The notes under the pieces: model-generated
What the model was told of the DNA's origin: nothing
The model's input: only the letters and a program-made list of their open reading frames with translations
Database searches by the model: none
In this document: positions 55,185 to 64,000 of the stretch, in pieces
Numbering within the stretch: the first letter of the stretch is position 1
Layout: every line of letters begins with the position of its first letter
Position numbers and translations under genes: made by a program
DNA from: Maribacter hydrothermalis
GTDB lineage: Bacteria > Bacteroidota > Bacteroidia > Flavobacteriales > Flavobacteriaceae
Assembly: GCF_001913155.1 (NCBI RefSeq)
Contig: NZ_CP018760.1
Coordinates: 1,302,001-1,366,000 of the forward strand
DNA: 64,000 nucleotides
Direction: 5' to 3'

Positions 55185-57521
55185 ATGGAAGCTGCTACTC
55201 GTTTAAGGTGTTTAATTTTAGTTTTTACTTTGATACTTTCTCAACAGCTTTTAGCACAACAGTATTCAAAAAAAATTCCTCTACATTTAAATAAAAGCGC
55301 CTTTATAAGCGGGGAAAGTATTCAATACAGTAGTTATCTCTTAAATATAAACTCATATGAACTTTCTCCAGAACCAGAATACATTAATATTCAACTTTTA
55401 GATTCTCAAGGAAATATAATTGACAGCAGGGTAACTTTATCCACTAATGGTGTGGGCTCGGGAGGGTTTATTTTAGGCAATGATTTGAAATCTGGTCCAA
55501 TATTACCTTCAGGCATACACTGAGCCTATGAATAATCTTAACAAAGACTATTCATCCGTATACCTAATTTCAATAATAAATTTAGACTCTGGGCTTCTAC
55601 CTAAACTATCCAACTCTTCTAAAATTAAAATAGAGTTCTTTCCCGAAGGCGGTAATTTAGTTGAAGGCATATTCAATTCATGCGTGATACAGGTAAGAGA
55701 TATCTTCAACAAACCTTTGCAAGTAGATTCAATAATACTATCAAATAACAAAGATTTAAAGAGACAGCTCATTAAAATAAATGAAATGGGTCTTGGTAAA
55801 TTCTCATTGGTACCTAATAAAAATATTAATTTCATTATTACTGCTTTTCACCAGCGAAAATCTATTTCTGTTCCTTTAATGAGTTCAAATGAATTGGGCT
55901 ACGTACTCACGGCAAGCACCAATCATATAAAAAAAGAGGTGGCTATTTCTATTAGAACGAATGAGGTCACTAATAATCTTATGGGGCCTAACCCTATTAC
56001 CCTACTTGTAGACGCCGGAAATAAAACAGCTTTGTTAGATATACCAGTGGTGTTGACCGAACTTAAAAAGGAATTTTTACTCCCTTATATGAAATTGTCC
56101 AATGGCATCAACACTATTTCTCTTTTAGGAAAAAACGATTCTGTTTTGGCGTCTAGAAGCATCTTTATTCTAAAAGAACAACAAATAACCCCTCCAGAAA
56201 TAACCGCTATTAAAAAAGAGAATGATTCTCTGACAATTCGTATTAAAACAACATTAACAGGGGAAGACAACTTTAGGCCGAGTATTAGCGTATCTGTTCT
56301 TCCTTAGAAAACCGCTTCACAAGCCGATCACTTTTCCATCAACACCAAAGACACAAATATCGGTATTCTTTCGCTGCACAATGTAAAGTCCGAACAAAAT
56401 TCAAAGCCACTTAATGACCAACTCTATATTGCCGATTTAAGTTTACTTACTGATCGAACAATTGTTTATACTTACCAAAACAAAAATTCAGGTAAACACC
56501 AAAATTTATCTTCCATTAACGGCTATGTAAATCTTTTTAAAACGAAAAATGATTCTTTAACAGTAATGCTTTATTCACGAGATAACGAACTCTTTGAAAC
56601 GACGCCCTTAGGAAAAGATAAAAAATTTCAATTCAATAATGTACCGTTAAAAAACAATAGCTCAATTTCGTTAACCATACTAGACAGAAACGGAAAAGCT
56701 ATTTATGCTAATTTTTTCTTTACAGTTACACCCTTTCAAGGAAAATACAAATTCAACTATAGCAATTTAAAAGACCAAATAAGCACTGTTTTGTTTGACT
56801 CTATCGAAAATCCTCTTCCTGTCACATCAAAAGAGATTTCATTAGACGAGGTAGTAGTAGTGGATAACAAACTTAAATATGCCAAATTCTTTGGTGAGTT
56901 CAATGGTCGCAAAGTTGATAGCACCATGTACAATTTTAATACCCTTGGTAACTACATGAAACAATTTGGCTTAAAGAGTCGATATTTTCCAACAACTACT
57001 TCTTCTTTAGCTGACATCAAAAGAGAGGGGTCAGTACAATTACACAAAATAAGCTATAGTTTAACTGGTAAACCTATTTATGCATACCCAAGCATGATTT
57101 TTAACGGTATATATACCAATTATGTCATGGATTATACAGAAACTAGAATGGAGTTTATCGATGAAATCTATTATCCAAAAGAAAAAAAGGAGACCCCGGT
57201 CATTTCGTAGTCTTTACCAATGAAAAATACAATAATCAACCATTAGCCGAGAGCGATAAAAATAGTAAAGAATTTACTATTGCCAAAGGGTATGATGGCT
57301 CAACAAATTTTGTGAGACCTCTCTACACATCTTTTGATAATAGTAGCTACCAAAAATGGGGAGTAATCGGGTGGTTTCCACATTTAACACCAGACCAAAA
57401 TGGTATTATAACTTTCAAGGTGCCAGATGATGGACAAAAAGAACTAAACCTTCAACTTGTTGGTGCTTCCCAGAATGGTACACTTTTTAATCAAAATATA
57501 TTGTGTACAGTTCCAAACTAA
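55185..57521 (+). pseudogene. Broken gene for a large exported MG2-domain-like protein
   Basis: A single ancestral protein of about 775 residues can be followed through three reading phases. From ATG 55185 the frame codes a signal peptide (ending near LLAQQ) and IPLHLNKSAFISGESIQYSSYLL, typical of an MG2 (macroglobulin-like) domain. It stops at TGA 55521, but the +1 phase continues with AYTEPMNNLNKDYSSVYL, as expected (SG..LRAYT.WM). An in-phase TAG occurs at 56305, then the same phase resumes (KTASQADHFSIN). A second phase change occurs near 57195, just before TAG 57208, after which GHFVVFTNEKYNNQPL and WFPHLTPDQNGIITFKVPDD lead to TAA 57519. Two frameshifts and one nonsense codon make it non-functional. 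Confidence 0.85.
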
Positions 57522-57580
57522 GTCCAGAAATAGAATCCCGAAAAAAAATATTCATCAATTTGATAATTATGAAAACAAAA

Positions 57581-57612
57581 AAACCACCTTCTTTATTTAC
57601 AGAAGGTGGTTT
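57581..57612. terminator. Bidirectional terminator between the pseudogene and the small basic protein gene
   Basis: AAACCACCTTCT (57581-57592) pairs perfectly with AGAAGGTGGTTT (57601-57612). On the minus strand it is followed by TTTTGTTTTC, fitting the small basic protein gene; on the plus strand by TAT only. Confidence 0.75.
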
Positions 57613-57653
57613 TATCGTCCAAGCGGTATTGCCTTCTAAAGGCTATAACCTGA

Positions 57654-57752
57654 CTACTTCTTCTTAGGAGCAGCTTTTGGAGCAGCCTTTTTTCCAGCTT
57701 TTGCCGGAGAAGGTTTTGCAGCTGGTTTCCCTGCTGATTTTGCTTGTGCCAT
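57654..57752 (-). CDS. Small Ala/Lys/Pro-rich basic protein (32 residues)
   Basis: ATG at 57752 opens a 32-codon frame ending with TAG at 57654. The product is almost entirely alanine, lysine and proline with repeated KPAAK, PAKAG and PKAAPKKK, the composition of histone H1-like C-terminal tails. It is followed by a good terminator on the same strand, which supports expression. It may bind DNA or RNA; no family is formally recognised. A few small flavobacterial proteins of this composition exist from memory. Alternative: untranslated repeat. There is no signal peptide. Confidence 0.55.
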   Translation of the reverse strand: MAQAKSAGKPAAKPSPAKAGKKAAPKAAPKKK

Positions 57753-57888
57753 TGATATAAAATTTAAAATAAATCTATACTAATGTATTTCAGATTTTGA
57801 TTCGTGATCATCTTATTGGGAAAAAATTAACTAAAATTCTTCACCTAAACTTCAACCTAGTATTTGACTAAAACAAAAGTAATTATAA

Positions 57889-58254
57889 CTACTTATTTTC
57901 ATGATGATTTCCATCATCAGAATTATCTTCTCTATACTTACAGCAAGGGTGTACATTATTATAAGCTTCGTCTGTTGCTTTTAATTCTTTGGTATCATGT
58001 CCTACATTAACAATAGCCGTTTTAATCTTCATAGCATCGGTTTTACGCTCATCCATAATAACAGCTAATTGATGTGTTGGTATATCCCAATTTGCATATT
58101 TCACTCCTTTTACATTCAAAGCAGCTTCTTCAATACGTTCCTTACACATGGCACATTTACCATTAACGTCAAAAGTCATTTTTTTGTTTTTGTCTTGCGC
58201 GTAGGCCACTACCGCAATCAGCATCATTGCCATTGATAAAATTGTTGTTTTCAT
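57889..58254 (-). CDS. Exported heavy-metal-associated (HMA) protein
   Basis: The 121-residue product has a signal peptide (ending near AYAQ, residue 20) and one HMA domain: metal-binding CAMCKERIEEAALNVKGVKYANWD near residue 34 and a C-terminal half VGHDTKELKATDEAYNN. A second cysteine pair, HPCCKY, and a histidine-rich tail (DDGNHHENK) follow. It should bind copper or a similar soft metal in the periplasm. It is the last gene of the copper operon, 25 bases after the TonB-dependent receptor. The C-terminal CCKY motif recurs in the gene at the right edge of the window. Confidence 0.88.
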   Translation of the reverse strand: MKTTILSMAMMLIAVVAYAQDKNKKMTFDVNGKCAMCKERIEEAALNVKGVKYANWDIPTHQLAVIMDERKTDAMKIKTAIVNVGHDTKELKATDEAYNNVHPCCKYREDNSDDGNHHENK

Positions 58255-58278
58255 AGGTACTATAGTATTTGTTAAGTA

Positions 58279-60540
58279 TTAAATTTTAAATCTGAATCCG
58301 CCATAAAACATTCTTCCCATTATTGGCGCATATACAATGGAAGTATCAAAATTAGGGCCAAAAGGTTCATTTGCACCTAAAACCGGATTATTTTGTTGCT
58401 CATTAGTTAAGTTTTCCCCACCTACATAAACTTCAAACTTATCTGAAAAAACTTTAGTAATCTGGGCATTCATTAAACTGTAGGGTGATGAATATTCCCC
58501 TAACTGATAGGCTGCTTCATTTGAACTTGTATCCGGTAATCTCATTTCTCCTAACGTATGCAAGGTATAATCAAACTTCCATTGGGCGCCGTTATCCTTG
58601 GTTTTTGTCTCATACCCTAAGTTAGCAAAAAATCTATGTTGTGCGAGTAATGGTTTTTGTAAATTTCCACTCTTATAGTCGGTTGAAACGTCATAAAATT
58701 TGTAGGAAGTTCTAAAATTTAAACGTGTTAAAAGCTCATAATTCACCTCTACCTGAAAACTCTTAGCACTACTCTTACCCTCCAAATTATAAAAAGAAAC
58801 TTCTTGCGAATTTTCCCAATCTACCACAACCTGATCTTCAAAATCCGTGATGTAATAATCCAGCGAAATATCACCCTTTCTATTTAAAAAATTAAATCCC
58901 TGTAGAAAACTAACGCCATAATTCCATGCATCTTCTGGCTCCAAACCATAGACGCTACCACCGGCGACGTCAATATTAATTGTTCTAGCCGATGCAAATA
59001 ACTGCTGATTTTCTGCAAAAATATTAGCAGCTCTTTTACCTCTACCAAACGACCCTCTTAAACTTCCTTTTTCCCAAGGGGTATACCTAATATGAAATCT
59101 GGGAGTTACAAAAGTCCCTAATCTATTATGGTTATCTACACGCAAACCAGCAGTAAGACTCACTTTTTCCAAGTTCTCATAGCTATACTCAAAAAATGCC
59201 CCAACAGACGTGTCATCTCTAGAATAATCTATTGCTGTTACCATTTCATTATAACCATCATAAGCGAATGTTATTCCTGTCTTAAACTTGTTTCTGGTAT
59301 CGCCAATAATAGAATTAAACAATAGATTGCTATAAATACTTTCATGATTGATGTCATACGTTCTAAATCCGAAATAGGAATCTTGCTTATGTAGACTATA
59401 AGAAGTTTGAAAACCTAAACTTTGAAAGGGTAATTCTGGAAAAACATAACCTAATTTCAAAGAGGTATCAAAACGACGGGTATTAATTTCGCTTCCCCAC
59501 ACTTCGGCTCCGCTCAGTGACCCATTGGTTCCGTCTACCCTATCTGTATCGGGATTAAAGTCTACTTGACCAACTTGTTTTTCATCATTTAAAAAACGAA
59601 CATTAAAGAAACTAACCCATCCTTTTTCTGCATCTTGATATTGCCAACGATTCATCACATTTATTTGTTCCCCTAAAGGCGCATCTAGAAATCCGTCTTC
59701 ATTATTATCTTCTTTTTGAGTTCTAGTATTTCCATGAAGGTACAATCCTGTACTCAACTTTTCGGTTAGCTTTCTATTGAAATGGCTATTCAACTCATAT
59801 CGCCCATTTTGGTTAGCATATCCGTTCACAAAAACTTCATTATCAGTTAATGGTTTTACAAGCTCTGTATTTATTTGACCAGATATACTTTCGTAGCCAT
59901 TAACCACACTACCAGCTCCTTTGGTAATCTGAATACTCTCTATCCATGTTCCTGGTGTAAAGGTTAATCCGTATGCTTGTGATGCACCACGTACCATAGG
60001 AATATTCTCTTGGGTGATTAATAAATACGGACTCGTTAAGCCCAACATTTGAATTTGTTTGGTACCTGTTAGTCCATCAGAAAGGTTTACATCGATAGAC
60101 GGATTAGTTTCAAAACTCTCCGCCAAATTACAGCAGGCCGCCTTCAATAATTCTGCGCTATTCACCGTAATGACATTCTGCGGACTGAAATACGTTTTTT
60201 GAATATTATCACGCTCTTGCTGCACCACGACCTCATCTAACTCATTAGAGGGTTTTAGACTAATTCTTAAGGTCTTCGGTTCATTTACCGTCAGTGTATC
60301 CGACTCAAAACCTACATAACTAATTATTAATCTATTGAATTCTTTTTTAAATGGTATTGAAAATTTACCATCGAAATCTGTTACTACTCCCGTCTGGGAA
60401 TCTTGCCAATAGACGTTTGCTCCAGATAGACTTAAAGCATTTGCGCCTTCAGAATCCAAAACTACCCCCTCTACTTTTTCTTGAGAAGATACATGCCCTG
60501 ACACCAAAGCAATTAGTACTATAATTATATATTTTTTCAT
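58279..60540 (-). CDS. TonB-dependent receptor linked to copper genes
   Basis: ATG 60540 is chosen because the upstream in-frame methionine lies before a plausible signal peptide. The 753-residue outer-membrane receptor has a signal peptide, a carboxypeptidase-regulatory-like N-terminal domain (VEGVVLDSEGANALSLSGANVYW), a plug with KAACCNLAESFETNPSIDV and VRGASQAYGLTFTPGTWIE, and a 22-strand barrel ending GRMFYGGFRFKI. The Cys-Cys pair in the plug is notable for a metal-linked receptor. It lies 20 bases downstream of the CopA-type ATPase gene and before the HMA gene, suggesting metal transport across the outer membrane. Direction of transport is not proved. Confidence 0.9.
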   Translation of the reverse strand: MKKYIIIVLIALVSGHVSSQEKVEGVVLDSEGANALSLSGANVYWQDSQTGVVTDFDGKFSIPFKKEFNRLIISYVGFESDTLTVNEPKTLRISLKPSNELDEVVVQQERDNIQKTYFSPQNVITVNSAELLKAACCNLAESFETNPSIDVNLSDGLTGTKQIQMLGLTSPYLLITQENIPMVRGASQAYGLTFTPGTWIESIQITKGAGSVVNGYESISGQINTELVKPLTDNEVFVNGYANQNGRYELNSHFNRKLTEKLSTGLYLHGNTRTQKEDNNEDGFLDAPLGEQINVMNRWQYQDAEKGWVSFFNVRFLNDEKQVGQVDFNPDTDRVDGTNGSLSGAEVWGSEINTRRFDTSLKLGYVFPELPFQSLGFQTSYSLHKQDSYFGFRTYDINHESIYSNLLFNSIIGDTRNKFKTGITFAYDGYNEMVTAIDYSRDDTSVGAFFEYSYENLEKVSLTAGLRVDNHNRLGTFVTPRFHIRYTPWEKGSLRGSFGRGKRAANIFAENQQLFASARTINIDVAGGSVYGLEPEDAWNYGVSFLQGFNFLNRKGDISLDYYITDFEDQVVVDWENSQEVSFYNLEGKSSAKSFQVEVNYELLTRLNFRTSYKFYDVSTDYKSGNLQKPLLAQHRFFANLGYETKTKDNGAQWKFDYTLHTLGEMRLPDTSSNEAAYQLGEYSSPYSLMNAQITKVFSDKFEVYVGGENLTNEQQNNPVLGANEPFGPNFDTSIVYAPIMGRMFYGGFRFKI

Positions 60541-60560
60541 ATATATTTTATAAAATATGA

Positions 60561-63059
60561 TCAATTTATTTTCACTGTTCTTAATCGTAATGCATTTGCT
60601 ATTACTGAAACAGAACTAAAACTCATAGCCAAAGCAGCGATCATAGGGGATAGCAACAATCCAAAAAACGGATATAACAATCCTGCCGCAATTGGGATGC
60701 CCACGGTATTATAAACAAGTGCAAAAAACAAATTCTGTTTTATGTTTTTCATAACCACTTTACTTAAATTATGCGCTTTTACAATTCCATGTAAATCACC
60801 TTTCACTAAAGTAATAGAAGCACTTTCAATCGCAACAGCGGTACCTGTACCCATAGCAATACCTACATCACTTTTTGCCAAAGCAGGGGCATCGTTTATA
60901 CCGTCACCGGCAACGGCTACTTTTTTACCTTCTGCCTGTAAACGCTCTACTTCAGCCAGTTTATCCTGGGGAAGCATACCAGCTTTAAAATCAGCTAAAC
61001 TTAAATGATCCGCGACCGCTTTTGCCGTATCGTGATTATCACCCGTTAACATGATTACAGATATACCAGATTTCTGAAGTTCTTTTAATGCCTTTTTACT
61101 GGTTTCTTTAATTTTATCACCAATAGCCACAAAGCCTATTGCTTTACCATCGACAGCTAAATAAGATACCGTTTTGCCTTGCTTTTGGTTTGCTGAAACA
61201 ACTATCAGTAAATTTTCCGGGATAGTAACCTTAGTTTCCTCCATCATCTTACTATTTCCTAAAACAACGAATGCACCATCAATTTTACCAGAAACACCCA
61301 TTCCGGTTACGGAACTAAACTCATCGACCTTTAAAATAGATACATTTTTTGATTTTCCATAATCCACGGTGGCATCTGCTAAAGGATGCTCACTGTGCTG
61401 ATTTAAAGAAACAATGTATTTCAATACCAAGTCTTCATCGACATCACCAATACTTCCTACCTTTTCAACAGACGGCTTGCCTTCTGTTATGGTCCCGGTT
61501 TTATCAACAATTAGTGTATCAATTTTATCCATTCGTTCTAATGCTTCGGCATTCTTTATCAACACCCCAGATTGTGCACCTTTACCCACACCCACCATAA
61601 CTGACATTGGCGTAGCCAAACCTAAGGCACACGGACAAGCAATTATCAATACCGCAATGGAATTTACCAAAGCATACACATAGGCCGGTTCTGGTCCAAA
61701 AACGACCCAAACAACAAAGGTTATAATTGAAATAAATACGACTGTAGGAACAAAGTAACTTGATATTTTATCCGCTAATTTCTGAATCGGCGCCTGACTA
61801 CGACTAGCTTTGTTCACCATATCGATAATTTGCGATAATAAAGTATCTGCACCCACTTTTTCGGCAGTCATGACAAAAGAACGTTTACCATTTATAGTAC
61901 CCGAACTTACATTATCACCGATTTGTTTTTGCACAGGAACAGGTTCTCCTGTAATCATAGATTCATCAACAGCGCTTTCTCCTTCTTTTATGACCCCGTC
62001 AACCGGTATTCGATCCCCTGGTTTTACACGAAGCAAATCTCCCTTTGAAATTTCATCGATAGTTATAATTTCATCTACTCCATCTACAACTCTTACCGCT
62101 TTATTAGGAGCTAATTTTAAAAGTTCCTTAACAGCGGAATTCGTTTTACTATGTGCTCTTGCTTCTAACAATTGACCAAAAAGCACCAAGGTTAAAATGA
62201 CCGTTGCCGACTCAAAATACACATGCACCGTGCCTTGACTTGTTTTAAATTGTGCCGGAAAAAAGTCTGGCACCAAAATAGCGAACAAGCTAAACAACCA
62301 AGCCACCCCTGCACCGATACCTATCAAAGTAAACATGTTTAAATTCCATGTTTTCACCGAACGATAGGCACGTTCAAAAAACATCCATGTGGCATAAAAT
62401 ACTACAGGAATAGAAAGCGCAAATTGCACCCAGTTCCAATGTTTTAAGCTTAAAATGTTTTGTAGAGGATTATTTGGTATCATCTCTGACATTGCAATTA
62501 TAAAAATGGGCAATGTAAAACCAACTGCTATTTTAAACTTACTCAAGAGTTTTTGATAACTTTTTTCCTCTGCTGAAACGTCAGCCTGCTTAGGTACCAA
62601 GTCCATACCACATACAGGACAATCACCAGGTTCATCACTAATTACCTCAGGATGCATAGGGCAGGTATATTGCTCAACTTTTGTATTTACAGCATTTGCT
62701 TCTTCAACGAGATCCATACCACAAACAGGGCAATCACCAGGTGCTGAATATGTTTTCTCTCCCTCGCAATGCATTGGACAATAGAATGTCCCATTGCCGT
62801 TCTCTAACTTCTTAGGTTTAGGCACTTCTTGAACATCAACGCCTAATTCATGAATAGAATAATGACCACCATCCGCTTTCATAGCAGCCTGTAACTTCTT
62901 CAATGGCACGTTCTTCTCCATCTCCAAAACTGCTTCTGCCTTTTCCAAATTTACTTCTACACTAGTAATCCCTTCTATATTAGCCAAAGTATGCTCCACA
63001 TGACTTCTACAACCATTGCAGGTCATACCAGCTATAGTATATGTATGCTTCATACCCAT
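60561..63059 (-). CDS. copA: CopA-type copper P-type ATPase
   Basis: The 832-residue protein is a P1B-type ATPase. From the N-terminus: one HMA domain (GMTCNGCRSHVEHTL), two YHS-like heavy-metal domains (FYCPMHCEGEKTY..CPVCGMDL and YTCPMHPEVISDE..CPVCGMDL, near residues 92 and 131), eight membrane helices with the CPC metal site in ACPCALGLATPMS near residue 475, actuator TGEPVPVQ, phosphorylation site DKTGTITEGK and hinge GDGINDAPALAKSDVGIAMG. CPC and two such domains fit copper(I) export. Start codons at 63059 and 63053 both fit. It is the second complete gene of the copper operon. Confidence 0.93.
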   Translation of the reverse strand: MGMKHTYTIAGMTCNGCRSHVEHTLANIEGITSVEVNLEKAEAVLEMEKNVPLKKLQAAMKADGGHYSIHELGVDVQEVPKPKKLENGNGTFYCPMHCEGEKTYSAPGDCPVCGMDLVEEANAVNTKVEQYTCPMHPEVISDEPGDCPVCGMDLVPKQADVSAEEKSYQKLLSKFKIAVGFTLPIFIIAMSEMIPNNPLQNILSLKHWNWVQFALSIPVVFYATWMFFERAYRSVKTWNLNMFTLIGIGAGVAWLFSLFAILVPDFFPAQFKTSQGTVHVYFESATVILTLVLFGQLLEARAHSKTNSAVKELLKLAPNKAVRVVDGVDEIITIDEISKGDLLRVKPGDRIPVDGVIKEGESAVDESMITGEPVPVQKQIGDNVSSGTINGKRSFVMTAEKVGADTLLSQIIDMVNKASRSQAPIQKLADKISSYFVPTVVFISIITFVVWVVFGPEPAYVYALVNSIAVLIIACPCALGLATPMSVMVGVGKGAQSGVLIKNAEALERMDKIDTLIVDKTGTITEGKPSVEKVGSIGDVDEDLVLKYIVSLNQHSEHPLADATVDYGKSKNVSILKVDEFSSVTGMGVSGKIDGAFVVLGNSKMMEETKVTIPENLLIVVSANQKQGKTVSYLAVDGKAIGFVAIGDKIKETSKKALKELQKSGISVIMLTGDNHDTAKAVADHLSLADFKAGMLPQDKLAEVERLQAEGKKVAVAGDGINDAPALAKSDVGIAMGTGTAVAIESASITLVKGDLHGIVKAHNLSKVVMKNIKQNLFFALVYNTVGIPIAAGLLYPFFGLLLSPMIAALAMSFSSVSVIANALRLRTVKIN

Positions 63060-63124
63060 TTTTTAATTAATACACTTTACTTATTTTCATTAAAAGATCT
63101 ATTTGTTAATCCTTTTTTAGAATA

Positions 63125-63958
63125 CTACTGTTGCTCTTTTATTGGCTTCTTTTCAAAAAGATTAAGTTTCCCATTTCTATAATTTATAACGTAAAGCAAA
63201 TCATCTTTAATCATCATATCAGTAGGTTTATCTATTTGCTCCTTTAAAACCTGAAGAAGCTTACCCAACTTATCAAAAACCAAAACACGATTATTTTCAA
63301 AATCAGTTATAAATACTTCTATCTCAGAAACAAAAATGCCTGTTGCAGCATTCATCTTTTGGTCTTGCCCCATCATTTGTAGAAATCCTCCTTTTTTATC
63401 AAACACTTGAATTCTATTATTATAAGCATCTGCCACCCAAATCTTATCTTTTGTTATTTGGACATCTGTTGGATAGTAAAACTCTCCTTCTGCTTTACCC
63501 TCTTTTCCAAAAGACAGCCAGTCTACACCATTAAAATATAGAATTCTATTGTTGTAGAAATCCGCAATAGCTCTTTCATTCTCATAAACAGATATACCTG
63601 CAGGGGCATCTAAAGAATCTGCAATTTGCATTACAAATCTTCCTTTTCCGTCAACAGTTTCTACAGCATCTTTTCCATACTCAGGAATAAAAATTGTTTC
63701 TTTTAAAGCATCAATATGCATTGGCCTGTCTAACGAATCTATAGTTTCTGTAATCTTCCCTTCGTCGTCAATCTTTACTAATCTATTATGATCACCATCT
63801 GAAATCCAAATAATCCCATTAACTTGAGTTAAACCTATAGGATTTACCCCATCTAATTGAATGGTTTTAGACAACACCCATTCTTTTGGAAGTTCCTCTT
63901 TTTCTTTACAAGCCGATACAACTAGTAAAAAGGCTGTGACGTATATAAAATGCTTCAT
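63125..63958 (-). CDS. NHL-repeat lipoprotein of the copper operon
   Basis: The 277-residue product has a lipoprotein signal with lipobox cysteine near residue 17 (VVSAC), then KEKEEL. The mature part is a six-bladed NHL propeller: WISDGDHNRLVKIDDEGK, AIADFYNNRILYFNG, WVADAYNNRIQVFDKKG and ITDFENNRVLVFDKLGK are clear blades. Such propellers bind proteins or small ligands; no catalytic residue is visible. It lies 65 bases upstream of copA and 2 bases downstream of a gene entering from the right edge. Role in copper handling is inferred from position only. Confidence 0.85.
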   Translation of the reverse strand: MKHFIYVTAFLLVVSACKEKEELPKEWVLSKTIQLDGVNPIGLTQVNGIIWISDGDHNRLVKIDDEGKITETIDSLDRPMHIDALKETIFIPEYGKDAVETVDGKGRFVMQIADSLDAPAGISVYENERAIADFYNNRILYFNGVDWLSFGKEGKAEGEFYYPTDVQITKDKIWVADAYNNRIQVFDKKGGFLQMMGQDQKMNAATGIFVSEIEVFITDFENNRVLVFDKLGKLLQVLKEQIDKPTDMMIKDDLLYVINYRNGKLNLFEKKPIKEQQ

Positions 63959-63960
63959 AA

Positions 63961-64000
63961 TTAGTATTTTAAACGTTCGTACTTACAGCATGCTGGCAAC
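63961..64000 (-). CDS. 3' end of an unidentified gene (cut by window edge)
   Basis: On the minus strand an open phase enters from the edge and ends at TAA 63961-63963 with ACCKYERLKY. The Cys-Cys-Lys-Tyr motif equals the HPCCKY of the exported HMA protein at the far end of the operon. Only 12 codons are visible, so identity is open. The next gene starts two bases later, as expected for an operon. Confidence 0.45.
   Translation of the reverse strand, partial: LPACCKYERLKY

Noticed and set aside
57457..57639. 60-codon frame overlapping the end of the MG2-like pseudogene
   Set aside because: It runs through the pseudogene end and the terminator hairpin, and its residues match nothing.
61810..62175. 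121-codon plus-strand frame inside copA
   Set aside because: It is antisense to the ATPase actuator region and has no independent features.

Overview
The window looks like a chromosomal segment of a marine-type gliding member of the Flavobacteriaceae (Bacteroidota). The evidence is the complete gldK-gldL-gldM-gldN set (type IX secretion and gliding motor), the low-GC AT-rich spacers, Bacteroidota-type -7 boxes (TAnnTTTG), many exported proteins and lipoproteins, a SusC/TonB-type receptor, and paralogues typical of this family (DUF983, DUF2130, LVIVD, LptE-like). A genus such as Maribacter or Zobellia would be a guess. I found no tRNA, rRNA, CRISPR, prophage or transposase gene.

Layout. 1-0.3 kb: the 3' end of a primary sigma factor gene. 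0.4-4.4 kb: a small unknown gene, then proC-proB-proA and ablB, i.e. proline synthesis next to a beta-lysine acetyltransferase (both products can serve as osmolytes). 4.5-7.8 kb: a Nudix-fold regulator followed by an exported sugar isomerase-like TIM barrel and an exported carboxylesterase. 8.0-14.8 kb: accessory region with a PepSY membrane protein, tandem paralogous lipoproteins, a MORN-repeat gene broken by one in-frame stop, an exported DinB-like protein, a 44-residue membrane protein and a DUF2130 protein. 14.8-17.1 kb: a LytS/LytTR two-component pair and a small exported protein with an internal duplication. 17.4-22 kb: a haem-binding protein, a membrane-anchored GH113-like protein with a large unassigned N-terminal half, and small cell-envelope proteins. 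22-27.8 kb: a tripartite RND efflux operon with a possible operator. 28.2-30.2 kb: two paralogous exported leucine-rich-repeat proteins.

30.3-42.6 kb: an ABC-F ATPase, DUF983, a FAD oxidoreductase, gldN/M/L/K, a degenerate ureohydrolase-fold protein and topA. 42.8-48.1 kb: a large Asp-box beta-propeller protein, an LVIVD lipoprotein and a multi-pass membrane protein. 48.2-55.1 kb: a conserved core block miaB - sigma-54 activator - lptE - TPR protein - secG - groES - groEL. A good sigma-54 (-24/-12) promoter match lies directly before groES, about 2 kb downstream of the activator gene. 55.2-57.5 kb: a pseudogene of a large exported MG2-like protein (two frameshifts and one nonsense codon). 57.6-64 kb: a 32-residue basic protein and then a copper-type operon on the minus strand (a gene entering from the right edge, an NHL-repeat lipoprotein, CopA-type ATPase, TonB-dependent receptor, exported HMA protein).

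I do not see one single unmistakably new system. The observations most worth following are the metal-ligand-less ureohydrolase before gldK, the sigma-54 promoter of groESL beside a sensorless sigma-54 activator, the Cys-Cys motif shared by the copper receptor and its neighbours, the GH113-like fusion, and the duplicated exported peptide beside the LytTR pair.
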